NCBI GenBank assembly: GCA_023525975.1
Contig: CM042018.1
Span: 70,935,001 to 70,999,000 of the forward strand
DNA: 64,000 bases
Origin: Smallanthus sonchifolius
Lineage: Eukaryota; Streptophyta; Magnoliopsida; Asterales; Asteraceae
Direction of reading: 5' to 3'
Positions 1-11,318 of the stretch are shown one piece after another; positions within the stretch are counted from its first letter, which is position 1; every line of letters begins with the position of its first letter. Below the pieces are notes generated by a model. That model ran no database searches, was not told where the DNA came from, and saw nothing but the letters and a program-made list of their open reading frames with translations. Both the position numbers and the translations under genes were made by a program.

Positions 1-1364
1 ATAAGTAAATAAGCGTTTATCGGATTTATGTTCATTCAGTACGTATCTATAGGTAGCTAACCTATGTTCATGTTCAGCTCAAGCGCTCACAACCAAAGTT
101 GACTGTTTGTTTATTGCCTCCTGCCAGGTCTATCAACACTGGCGGTGTGAGTAGGCTAACATTTCACCCGTTCGATATCTAATCGAGTTAGAGCGACTAA
201 CGCGGGTGGGATTTGTCAAACCCAGTAGTACTACTAAATATTACCTCGCTAAGATCCATATTAACGGTCCGATATTAGTTGAGGACTTTTTGTGATAGCG
301 TGTTACGCTTAGCATTTAACATTGATATCATACGAATTACAAAATCCAAAATTGTTTAGTCATGTTTTCACCCTCAAGTTAAAACAGTAAAAGGGGCCGT
401 GAAAACTCACTTGCGTTGCGTTGTAGGTAGTATCACACAATAGACAAGTTGGAACCATGAGTGTAAGTCTTAAATGACTTACGAATGCCCTAAAATTATA
501 AACACATAAATTAGGAATAAAAATGGGAATTGTGACAATGACCCGGAATGAGAAACGCCATAAAGAAACGCTCTAGTAACCGAGAGTAGACGAACGTGTC
601 CACAGGAATAGGATATCTTTAATTAGTAATTAGATTATATATATACGTTGCGCGACAAATGACAACAATAATAATAAATATGTTCGAGCGTTTTGTCATT
701 TACAAAAATTAGGAAAATAATATAATTTAATATATTATTTTTAGGTTCGAAAGGATATTCTAATTACTCATTCGTGGTACAAAATAATAAATATATTATT
801 TTTATGAACGCGATAAGTGCGAGTACATAATATAATTAATTATATTATTATTTGGTTTCAAATGTTATACGAGGTTACAAAACGATACGAAATAATATAA
901 ATCCATATATTATTTAATAATACGAGTCACGGGTTGAAAATAATATAAACATATTATTTTACACAACCTTATGGTAAATATATTATTTTAAAAGTGGGGA
1001 AATGATATAAAAATAGGTTAATAATTCAAACCCGAGCCTACGGGTTGTTTCCCGGGCTAAACCACATTTTTATAATATTATAATATTATAGGGTTTGATT
1101 TGTATATTAAAATAATACTAAAAAAATGTTTAAAAACAAAACATTTGGGATATCACATAAAATTAAAATTAAATTAAATAAAAAAAAATTTGACGTTTGC
1201 CGGGATAAAAAAAAATGTTTAAAAACAAAACATTTGGGATATCACATAAAATTAAAATTAAAATTAAATTAAATAAAAAAAAAGTAAAATTAAGTAATAA
1301 AAAAAAATTTCCCGGGATATCACATAAAATTAAATAATAAATTTTTTTTTCCCGGGATATCACA
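1..1364 (-). repeat. Element E, 3' LTR (partial; runs off the left edge)
   Basis: Bases 1-1130 match 4581-5715 almost base for base, so this is one of two direct LTR copies of a minus-strand gypsy element. In element orientation it is the 3' LTR, and its distal end lies outside the window. After base 1130 it diverges from the right copy: about 1.4 kb of that copy (from 5716 on) is absent here and is replaced by AT-rich DNA in which the motif gggatatcacat occurs four times (near 1147, 1236, 1315 and 1354). I place the boundary at the last of these, followed by a polypurine tract read on the minus strand. No gene is visible; a 71-codon minus frame here is low-complexity AT-rich DNA. Confidence 0.8.
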
Positions 1365-1401
1365 TCATCCCTTAGTTGAAACAATTTTCGTCCCGAAAAT
1401 T
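1365..1401 (-). promoter_or_regulatory. Element E polypurine tract and adjacent hairpin
   Basis: Bases 1365-1378 read as a purine-rich tract on the minus strand, the usual primer for plus-strand DNA synthesis next to the 3' LTR. At 1383-1401 there is a perfect inverted repeat, AATTTTCG - TCC - CGAAAATT. The same arrangement recurs in elements A, B, C, F and G at nearly the same distance from the LTR. Confidence 0.65.
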
Positions 1402-1411
1402 AAATAGTACC

Positions 1412-4136
1412 TTAAGAATTTGACGCGGAGTGCTTGAACAGATTTGGATATTTGCACATCATCTGATCCTCGCGCTCCCACGTGAATTCCGGTCCGCGTT
1501 TCGAGTTCTAACGAACTCTGACAATAGGGATCTTACTGTGCTTTAACGTTTTAACTTCCCTATCCATAATTTCCATAGGTTCTTCGATGAAACGTAATTG
1601 TTCATCAACGTGTAGTTCCTCAAGAGGAACTACGAGTGATTCGTCTGCTAGGCATTTCTTTAAATTTGAGACGTGAAACACGTTGTGCACACCACTAAGT
1701 CTTTCAGGTAGGTCCAGTTGATACGCTACTGGTCTGATTCTCTTCATTATCTTGAATGGTCCAACATAACGAGGATTCAGTTGCCTCGTTTCCCGAAATG
1801 AATGACACCTTTCCAAGGTGAGACTTTGAGTAAGACCATGTCACCTATTTGAAACTATAAGGGTTTACGACGCTTGTCGGCGTAGCTCTTTTGACGATCA
1901 CGAGCTGCCACCATACGGTTTCTAATTTGAACGATCTTTTCGGAAGTTTCAAATACGAGTTCAGGACCTGTGAGTTGGCTATCCCCAACCTCGGTCCAAC
2001 AAATGGGAGAACGGCATTTCCGTCCATAAAGTGCTTCAAATGGAGCTGCCTTGATGCTAGTGTGATAGCTATTGTTGTAGGAGAACTCCACCAACGGTAG
2101 GTGAGACTCTCAAGTGTTACCGAAATCGATCACACAAGCTCGTAGCATGTCCTCCAGAGTTTGGATTGTACATTCCGTTTGGCCATCAGTTTGAGGATGG
2201 TATGCTGTGCTCATATCTAGACGCGTGCCTAAAGCTTTATGTAATGACTGCCAGAAACGAGACTTGAATCGTGCATCATGATCTGGAATGATAGAGATTG
2301 GCACCCCGTGCTGAGAGACTATTTCTTTCAAGTAAGTACGAGTAAGCTTATCCATTTTGTCGGTCTCTTTGATTTCTAAGAAGTGAGCGGACTTTGTTAA
2401 TCGATCAACAATTACCCAAATGGTATCACATCCGGTAGGAGTTCATGGTAATTTGGTGATGAAGTCCATGGATATTTGTTCCCATTTCCACATGGGAATT
2501 TCTGGTTGTTGCAGAAGACCGGATGGTTTGATATTCAACTTTGACATTCGCGCAAGTCAGACACTTACTAACATAGGTGGCTATATCGGCCTTCATCTTC
2601 GGCCACCAATATAGCACCTTTAAATCATGGTACATTTTGTCGGAACCTGGATGTATCGAGTAACGAGATTTATGAGACTCATCCATAACTAGTTCCCTTA
2701 GGTTTCCGAATACTGGGACCCATATTCGCTCGACAAAGTAGCGAATACCGTCAGATTTGACTTCAAGTTGTGCTTCCATACCGCGTGCACTTTCCAACGA
2801 TAGATTTTCTTCTTTTAGGGCTTCGAGTTGAGCACTACGGATTTTGTCAGGTAATCCGGGGTGAATAGTAAGCTGTAACGCTCGAACTCGTTTGGGTTTT
2901 GTTTCTTTTCGACTTAGGGCATCAGCTACAACATTAGCTTTACCAGGGTGATATCGGATCGCACAGTCATAATCCTTTAAGAGTTCGACCCAACGACATT
3001 GTCGCATGTTCAACTCTTTCTGCTCGAAGATGTGCTGAAGACTCTTGTGATCGGTATAGATGGTGCATTTGGTACCGTACAAGTAATGTCTCCATATCTT
3101 AAGTGCGAAGACTACGGCTCCCAACTCTAAGTCATGAGTGGTGTAGTTTCTCTCGTGGACCTTTAGTTGTCGTGAAGCGTATGCGATCACCTTTTCGCGT
3201 TGCATTAAGACACAACCCAGACCTTGAATAGATGCATCACAATACACTACAAAATCATCGGTTCCTTCCGGAAGAGCTAGAATAGGTGCACTACAGAGTT
3301 TCGGTTTAAGATGTTGGAATGCTGACTCTTGGTTATCGCCCCAATTATAGGCTTTACCCTTTTGAGTTAAAGTAGTGAGGGGTTGAGAAATTTTTTAAAA
3401 TCCTTCGATGAATCGACGTTAATATCCAGCCAATCCCAGAAATTGTCGCACCTCAGTCGGAGTCGTCGGTGCTGCCCAATTCTTGATGGCTTCTATCTTT
3501 GATGGGTCGACATGTATTCCTTTCTCATTAACCACATGTCCTAGAAACTGAACTTCCCGAATCCAGAATTCACACTTGGAAAACTTAGCATACAGTTGCT
3601 CTCGCTTAAGTAATTCCAAATTTAGGCATAGATGTTCCTCATGTTCTTCCTTGTTCTTGGAATAAATGAGGATGTAGTCGATGAAAACGATAACGAATTG
3701 ATCAAGATAAGGCTTACACACACGGTTCATGAGGTCCATGAATACCGCAGGTGCGTTGGTTAACCCGACGGGCATGACCGTAAATTCGTAATTGCCGTAC
3801 CTCGTTCTGAATGCAGTTATTGAGATATCCTCTTCTCGGACTCTTAACTGATGGTAGCCGGACCTAAGGTCTATTTTGGAAAAGAAACTTGATCCTTGGA
3901 GTTGATCAAAGAGGTCATCTATGCGAGGTAAAGGGTAGCGGTTCTTGATTGTGACTTTATTCATCTCCCGGTAGTCAATACACATACGGAATGTTCCGTC
4001 CTTCTTCTTGACAAATAGTACTGGAGCTCCCCACGGTGATGAACTAGGTCGGATGAAACCTTTATCCAAAAAATCTTGCAATTGAGTGGACAACTCTTGT
4101 AATTCACTGGGTGCCAGTCTGTAAGGTGCCCGAGCA
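1412..4136 (-). pseudogene. Element E pol pseudogene (RT - RNase H - integrase - chromodomain)
   Basis: Read on the minus strand this is a Ty3/gypsy pol of the Tekay chromovirus type. Order: the start of RT (APYRLAPSE, GFIRPSSSPWGAP, IDLRSGYHQL) from about 4136; RNase H (DASIQGLG, TDHKSLQ, VVADALSRK) at 2930-3265; the HHCC zinc-binding region near 2560-2690; integrase core (HPQTDGQTE near 2170-2200); and a chromodomain ending at 1412. It is broken many times. In-frame stops occur near 1510 (in the chromodomain), 1858, 2115, about 2440, and two near 3390-3420; frames shift near 1800 and 2470. The RT catalytic motif reads FIDY rather than FIDD (3671-3682), so one metal-binding aspartate is lost. 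Gag and protease are absent: RT begins about 45 bp from the primer binding site. Non-functional. Confidence 0.9.
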
Positions 4137-4180
4137 ATCTTGCTATAGTCTAGTATGCAATCCTAGTTCTCTATAACCAA

Positions 4181-4195
4181 TGGCTCTGATACCAA
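4181..4195 (-). promoter_or_regulatory. Element E primer binding site (initiator tRNA-Met)
   Basis: TGGCTCTGATACCAA is the reverse complement of the TTGGTATCAGAGCCA sequence, which pairs with the 3' end of plant initiator tRNA-Met. It lies 2 bp from the 5' LTR that starts at 4198, the expected place for minus-strand priming. Confidence 0.9.
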
Positions 4196-4197
4196 TT

Positions 4198-7176
4198 TGT
4201 CACACCCCCAACTTCAACTAACGGAGTTTTACCGTTTGGGAAGTGACGAACCAGGATCTCAGACATTAGTTACTTTGAACGACTCTATATGGGACTCAAA
4301 ATGAAAATATCTTTTAAATCAGAGTATCAATGCGGAAGCGTAAAGAAAGTAAATGCGCAAAATACACGCGCCCAAAACCAAAGTTCAAAAGTCCAAAAAG
4401 TCCAAACGTCCAATCAGAACAAGTACAATGGAATAATTCAAGTAAACATAAATAAATCATAATCAAGCAGTTGAATCCCATGCATGCCCTAACGTGCACC
4501 TGTGTCTTATCTTAGCGACCTGAGAAAACATGTAAGAAAATATGTCAACACGAGGTTGGTGAGTCCACAGGTTTCAATATAAATAAATAAGCGTTTACCG
4601 GATTTATGTTCATTCATATCTATAGGTAGCTAACCTATGTTCATGTTCAGCTCAAGCGCTCGCAACCGAAGCTGACTATGTGTTTATTGCCTCCTGCCAG
4701 GTCTATCAACACTGGCGGGGTGAGTAGGCTAACATTTCACCCGTTCGATATCTAATCGAGTTAGCGCGACTAACGCGGGTGGGATTTGTCAAACCCAGTA
4801 GTACTACTAAATATTACCTCGCTAAGATCCATATTAACGGTCCGATATTAGTTGAGGACTTTTTGTGATAGCGTGTTACGCTTAGCATTTAACATTGATA
4901 TCATACGAATTACAAAATCCAAAATTGTTTAGTCATGTTTTCACCCTCAAGTTAAAACAGTAAAAGGGGCCGTGAAAACTCACTTGCGTTGCGTTGTAGG
5001 TAGTATCACACAATAGACAAGTTGGAACCATGAGTGTAAGTCTTAAACGACTTACGAATGCCCTAAAATTATAAACACATAAATTAGGAATAAAAATGGG
5101 AATTGTGACAATGACCCGGAAGGAGAAACGCCCTAAAGAAACGCTCTAGTAACCGAGAGTAGACGAACGTGTCCACAGGAATAGGATATCTTTAATTAGT
5201 AATTAGATTATATATATACGTTGCGCGACAAATGACAACAATAATAATAAATATGTTCGAGCGTTTTGTCATTTACAAAAATTAGGAAAATAATATAATT
5301 TAATATATTATTTTTAGGTTCGAAAGGATATTCTAATTACTCATTCGTGGTACAAAATAATAAATATATTATTTTTATGAACGCGATAAGTGCGAGTACA
5401 TAATATAATTAATTATATTATTATTTGGTTTCAAATGTTATACGAGGTTACAAAACGATACGAAATAATATAAATCCATATATTATTTAATAATACGAGT
5501 CACGGGTTGAAAATAATATAAACATATTATTTTACACAACCTTATGGTAAATATATTATTTTAAAAGTGGGGAAATGATATAAAAATAGGTTAATAATTC
5601 AAACCCGAGCCTACGGGTTGTTTCCCGGGCTAAAACACATTTTTATAATATTATAATGTTATAGGGTTTGATTTGTATATTAAAATAATACTAAAAAAAT
5701 GTTTAAAAACAAAACAGTGTGGAGAGACTCGAACCCGGGTCTCTCCCACACAAGCACACACAGTTAACCAGTCCCGCCCGCTTGGGTTATCTCATTAGGA
5801 TCCGGTTCCAATTGGTTTTAATCAAGCACTCTGGGGTGTTCTTCCCCTTTACGCGAATCCGGACCAAATCACATCCCAAATCCATTGATTTTAATCGCGA
5901 TTCTTCAAATTAAAAATGGGGTTTTGTTCATTGGTTTCATACGAATCTGTGTTACGGTTTAATTGCAAAATTATTAGGTTTAAAGTCGTCAATTACCCCA
6001 TGGAAATTTCGAAACCCTAGTTATGAACATGGAACCAAATCTGCTGAATTCGATATTAAGAATGGTTAGATTCATAGGGCTTTTGATAATCGGGGGCTTG
6101 CGAATCCAACCATGTGGTTTAATTTGATTGAACCAGTGTTTAATATCGAAACCCCCAATTTGAGGTATGAACGAACCCTAGGTTATGGTTTGTGATCAAT
6201 TCGATGTTAATTGATAAAATAAACACAGGGCTTTCGATTAGTGTCTGGTTTCGAAGCTAAACATGATTATAATCGAGTCTAGAATCAAAAACCCCAAATC
6301 AATTTTAGAACGAACCCTAGATTACGGACCGGGTATAATTCAATGTTAAAAGGAGAAATTGATAGAAGTTTTCAATGAATGCATGATTTCAAAACTGTTG
6401 ATGTATTTTAATTTGATTGAGGTTGGGTTTAGGGTCGAAACCCCCAATTCGTTTTTATGAATAAACCCTAGACTAGGATCATGATAAATTCGATGATATA
6501 CGATCCAATCAACATAGGGTTAATGATTTAGATGCTAAAACGAAGCTGTTGATGTAAATATTTACCAGAATGCTTGACGGATTGATGGAGATTGACTGAA
6601 ACGTTTTCCAACTTCGGCAATCTTGGTCTCTGACCTCTCCGACTTGTCTTCCGTCAAATTGGGTGATGAAACAGGCTCAAAGAAGTTCGATTTAGCTACG
6701 CAGACGATTGATTTGTGAGAATTTTGATTGAGATTAACGAATTTGAGGTGTAGAACGTGATGGTCGACGGTTACAACTAGAACTCCCATAATTGGGATTA
6801 AACTCGAATCAATGATGGGATTAACCGCCGCAATAATGAACGTAATTGTCATAATCATCCTTTTCAGTTACGAATTTGCACTAATTCCGTTAAGGATTTG
6901 CGAATTTGGATTCAAGGTCAAAGAGTTTGACTTTTAGAAAGTCAACAGGAAGAAAATTTCATCAATTTTGACTTTCAATAGTCAACATATTGTGTTTAGG
7001 GATTTGGAAGGATTAGTCCCTGAAGTTTGAGATCAGGAAGTGACAGAATTGGTCCTTGGGGTTTAATTTTGTTAAATAAGTAAGATTTAACTGGATTTAT
7101 TTAACGGGGTTAATCTTTTAACAGAAAATTTAATGGGATTGTTAACGGAGTTAACATGAAATGTCGGATTGTCACA
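4198..7176 (-). repeat. Element E, 5' LTR (complete, 2979 bp)
   Basis: It starts TGTCACACCC and ends GATTGTCACA. The first part repeats the left copy. The right boundary is sharp: from 7177 the sequence becomes plus-strand integrase of element F, which fixes the insertion point. The five bases after it (GAAAC, 7177-7181) should recur just left of the other LTR, outside the window. Bases 5716-6900 hold U3-side DNA missing from the left copy, including a tRNA-like B-box motif (5726-5734, minus strand). No gene is visible. Confidence 0.88.
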
Positions 7177-8170
7177 GAAACTGCCAAGAACCCAGAAAGG
7201 GCATGATGCTATTTGGGTTGTGGTTGATAGACTAACCAAATCGGCACACTTTATTCCTATCAATGAGAGTTATTCAATGGATAAGCTAGCCCGACTCTAT
7301 GTCAATGAGATCATAAGCTGCCACGGTATAGCATTATCTAGATTATGGACTAGTTTTTGAAAAGAGTCGGGAACTCGAATCAATATGAGTACAGCATATC
7401 ACCCTCAAACCGACGGACAACGTGAAAGAACAATCCAAACCCTAGAGGATATGTGGAGGACTTGTGCAATTGAATTTGGAAGTAGTTGGGATAATCATCT
7501 ATAATTAATAAAATTTTCGTATAACAACAACTACCATTCAAGTATAAAAGTTGCACCTTTTGAGGCGTTATACGGTAGGAAATGCAGAACTCCAATTTGT
7601 TGGATGAAAGTTGGAGATATCTAACTATCTGGACCAGAAATCTTACAGGAAACAACGGATAAGATAATCGAGATCAAACAACGGTTGAAGGCTGCACAAG
7701 ATCGACAGAAGAGTTATGCAGATAAACATCGACCGCCGTTAGAATATCAAGTAGGCGACTATGTGATGTTGAAAGTTTCACCTTGGAAAGGTGTTGTACG
7801 TTTCAAAAGACGTGTAAAGTTAGGGTCAACATATATTGGACCCTACAAAATCATAGAAAAAGTTGGAGCTGCAACATACAAACTTGAATTACCCGAAGCA
7901 TTGCAAGGTATACATAACACGTTCCACGTATCATGTCTACACAAATGCTTAGCAGACCCTGATCAAGCAATCTCATTAGACGATGTCCATATTGATGATA
8001 AAATCCAATTCACCGAATAACCCATTAAGATCTTAGGAACACAAGACTGAAAGCTCAAGAAGAAAACTATACCAATGGTGCTGGTACAATGGCAAGGTCG
8101 GAAAGGTGCTGATCAAACTTGGGAATTAACAGAATAGATGAAAGCTAAGTATCCTCATTTATTTGAATGA
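7177..8170 (+). pseudogene. Element F integrase-chromodomain pseudogene, 3' end of pol
   Basis: Plus-strand gypsy pol from the start of the integrase core (IWVVVDRLTKSAHFIPI) through HPQTDGQRERTIQ, FSYNNNYHSS, the KSYADKHRPPLEYQVGDYV linker and the FHVSCLHKCLADP region to the chromodomain, ending at a stop at 8168-8170. The 5' part lies left of element E and outside the window. Lesions: in-frame stops near 7358, 7502, 7622, 8018, 8048 and 8134, and loss of the stretch that should hold the second catalytic Asp (after SCHGIAL at about 7336). The integrase cannot be active. It is the host of element E and therefore older. Confidence 0.88.
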
Positions 8171-8174
8171 TATT

Positions 8175-8212
8175 GAATTTCGAGGCCGAAATTCTTTTAA
8201 GGATGGGAGATT
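8175..8212 (+). promoter_or_regulatory. Element F hairpin and polypurine tract
   Basis: An 8-bp perfect stem, GAATTTCG (8175-8182) and CGAAATTC (8187-8194), with loop AGGC, follows the pol stop by 4 nt. The purine-rich tract AAGGATGGGAGATT (8199-8212) then abuts the LTR. Hairpin to LTR is 18 nt, the same distance as in A, C and E. Confidence 0.7.
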
Positions 8213-9496
8213 TGTAACACTCAGATAATTTCCAAGAAATAAAAGGGCTAAAGGTGTTAAAATGAAAAGTTCAAAGGTTGAATTATACATTCTCCAAAGT
8301 TGAAGGACTAAAATTGAAAAATCTGAAAATGGAAGGGATAGCGGACCGCTATCTTAGGCCATAACGGTCCGCTATGTTTAGAGGAAGGGATGAACCCGGT
8401 GACGAAACGTGGCCTGTGACTCACCTGACACGTGGTATGATAGCGGACTAACTAGACAGACCATATCGGTCCGCTAGCAGCAAAAAGAGGGACGACCCAC
8501 TAGAAACACGATGCGTGTGGGGCTGACGCAAGCGGGGTGATAGCGGATCAATATCCCCCTGTATAACGGTCCACTATGGGTCCGTTTTCAAGATATAAAA
8601 ATATGGCTCGAGCCCAACCATTTGCACACATAATACATTCCCACAAACACACACTAAGCTTTGGTGGCTCAAGTCCCAATGTCCCAGTCTGCTCTCGAAA
8701 GTCCGAATTCGCAATTCGTCCTTAAATTGCCGTAAACAGTGCCAAGGTAATATTTCTGAACACCCCGAGGTTCCTTTGTGTAAACCTAAGATAGGGATGT
8801 TGATTATGATCATGTCGGATATGATTTAGGGTTATCTCAAGGTATTGATTATTATAGTTGAATCAGAAGGAGATTCTGCTTGAGGTTAGTTCCTTTGAAC
8901 TGTGCTCTATAAAATGTTGTTTTTGTAAATGATTTTGTCTGAGATCCCAATATCATCCGTATATATATATATATATCCTATAATAAGTACTTATTATCGT
9001 CATGATTGGGTGGGACTAACGGGTGAGACTGATCCTCTCGTATTTGGCCGGACTTGTATCCGAAAGCCAGGGAGTCACCTGTATATATATATGTTATAGA
9101 CCCATAACCCGAGTAAAGCTGTGGTTACTGGGTGATGAACTGGGATGGATGATAATTAGACCCAGACCAGAGTAAATCTGAGGTCCTGGGGTATCTTGTA
9201 TCATGGATACAAGTTGTGAAAATACGATTTTGTTTATGAACCCACCAGCCTTGTACTGATCCAAATGTTTTCAAATGTTTTTGAGCACAAGTGACCACTA
9301 GCTTATAGTTTGCATTCCAGGAGATGTAAAAGTGTTTAGAGATAGGGATGACTTCAGGTGTAACCGTAAGGCCTGAGTGGATGGTACGTTCTTCGGGAAC
9401 TATAAGTCAAGAGCTATCTGTTGGATAATATCTGGGGACATATCTGTTGGAGGTATTACTCTTGTTAGATAACCGTCTTGTGTTACGGATGTGACA
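8213..9496 (+). repeat. Element F, 3' LTR
   Basis: It starts TGTAACACTC directly after the polypurine tract. It is related to the LTR of element D by its early layout: repeated AGCGGACC/GGTCCGCT inverted repeats, then a TATA box (TATAAAA, 8594-8600) and a CA-rich leader. The 3' end is set at TGTGACA (9490-9496); this is less certain because no second copy is in the window. If right, the LTR is 1284 bp. No coding content is seen. Confidence 0.65.
8339..8576 (+). repeat. Three tandem inverted-repeat units upstream of the TATA box in LTR F
   Basis: Units at 8339-8374, 8441-8476 and 8541-8576 each begin TAGCGGA and end GGTCC(G/A)CTA, so each can fold, and they recur about every 100 bp. A TATA box follows 18 bp after the last unit. 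Position and repetition suggest protein-binding sites in U3; that function is inference. Confidence 0.7.
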
Positions 9497-9738
9497 CCTA
9501 GACATGTTATAAAATGTTGGATAATGCATCTTTGTAACCCTAAGACATGTAGGTAACTTGAAATAAAATTTCATCACTTAACGAGTTCATTTGGTTAACC
9601 AAAACGATGACGCACGAACGACTCAAAATTCTGTAAATAACTCTAAGTAAGGGTTTACTTTAATCGTATAGTTTAAGGAAAATAACTATCAAAACCCTAA
9701 CACGATCTATATACGACAACCTATGGACATATATTTAT
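9497..9738 (+). repeat. Unassigned flank, probably part of a B-like LTR (left piece)
   Basis: 242 bp between the F LTR and the solo C LTR. It has no ORF and no clear match to another part of the window. By position it is the left host piece of the solo C insertion; the right piece (12713-14131) is a B-like LTR. Confidence 0.35.
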
Positions 9739-10055
9739 TGTAACATCCATGATTTTCCGGCTTAATTTTTAGTTCATTTCACAAATCCATTTCAACTCTG
9801 TACCGGTTCAACACAATATGCCACATTAATTATCATCTTAACACGTATCAAATTAAGTTTTCAACCTTGCACGTTAGCATATTATTCTCCTATTATATAT
9901 ATATACTTACAATATGTTATAGAGATAAATAAAAAATATAAGTTCAAATTCCAAATTTCAACCTTTATTTTATCGTTTGTAAACACACACGTATTTATAA
10001 ATATTAGGTGTCACCAAATAAATATGTATATATTTATTTATGAATGAATATTCAA

Positions 10056-10082
<27 letters not shown>
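10056..10082. repeat. (TA)n microsatellite
   Basis: About 13 TA units inside the solo C LTR. Shorter TA runs occur at 8959-8974, 22953-22973, 31100-31117 and 39308-39324. Confidence 0.9.
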
Positions 10083-10086
<4 letters not shown>

Positions 10087-11266
10087 AATACATTGGATTT
10101 TATTAATTAAACCATTTTGTAATTTTATAAAATTGGAAGCTTTCCCTTTATTAAAATTATATATGTTTTAATAAATACAAATTTCATAAAAACATTTAAA
10201 AAAAAATAACTAAAAAGAATCTAAAACAAATAAAAGATGTCTTGAACTCCATGAAATCAACCTTGAACTCCCATCTATGAACTCTCACCTCAAACTTGAA
10301 CCTTTGAACACATGAATCTTTAAATTGAACCTCCCCTATCTCAAACTCAACCCCATTTTCTCCAAGTTTGACCTGCAAAAGTCAACAAATTCAAGATCCT
10401 TGCAAATCACTGTCCAATTCGATCAAACCCGACTGTTACGGACCTGCCTTGTACGCATAAGTAATTCTCGATCATTTCTAAACCCAACGAACGTACAAAT
10501 TTAATAAATTTCGCGGCCAGATTCGAAAATCAAACAGTTTGACCTATCATGGTCAAACCGTGCCAAATTCAATCCTCAATCAAGCAATCAAACGCGATTA
10601 ACACCCGTAAATCACGCATATGTCTGTCTCGCATGTATCCAACCTTGTTTCTTGGTTCAATTAATTTCTGAATCACCGAATTTACGCACATCGGTGGCAA
10701 CAGCTGTCAATGGCAAAGGCTAAATCAAATCACGCGTTTAAGATAAAATTAATCGCATTAATTATTTCCCTCACTATCGCATAACCTTTAGCAAACCCTC
10801 CAAACTCTCTTTTGATCTGCATTACGCCTCTAGAACCATATCAAGCTCCAAGAACACGAAGTGGTTATTTTCTGCCGATCGCCTTCGTTCCTTAATCTTC
10901 TTAGGTAAAATTTGCATTCATAGTTTCGCCTTAGTCCAAGGATCAAAAGCCCCATGGTTTGGGGATTTGATTTTAGCGCAATCGGGTTATGTTTCTAGCT
11001 AGGTTTGGGGTTTTATAATCGGGACGATAGGGAAGGGGGAGGGGTCTGTTCTTGCGAGTTTTATGATAAACGAAACCGACTACTAACACGGCTTCATGCC
11101 CAGATCTCTTGGTTAAACTTTAGTGCCTTCACAGACAAGGTCGCGGTTTCGAACCAACATCGCACCCTATTTTCCTTTTTGATTCCTCTTTGGCTTCCCT
11201 GGGACCCGGTCTCGTTCCAATGGTCAAAAACAAATTCGTACCAGCCTATAACAGAAAAACAACCCA

Positions 11267-11318
11267 GGTCCAGTGGTTAAAGGTTGATGATCCCACCGGG
11301 CAGACCCGGGTTCGACCC
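11267..11318 (+). other. tRNA-like Pol III A box and B box pair inside the solo C LTR
   Basis: GGTCCAGTGG (11267-11276) fits the A-box core and GTTCGACCC (11310-11318) fits the B-box consensus, 33 nt apart, the range of tRNA and tRNA-derived SINE promoters. No cloverleaf can be drawn, so it is not a tRNA gene. It may be a SINE remnant or chance. Confidence 0.35.

Noticed and set aside
9490..9500. Start of a B-like LTR at TGTGACACC (9490)
   Set aside because: TGTGACA fits better as the end of LTR F; the following 242 bp do not match the known end of LTR B. The assignment stays uncertain.
11267..11318. tRNA gene
   Set aside because: A and B boxes only; no acceptor stem or anticodon arm can be paired.
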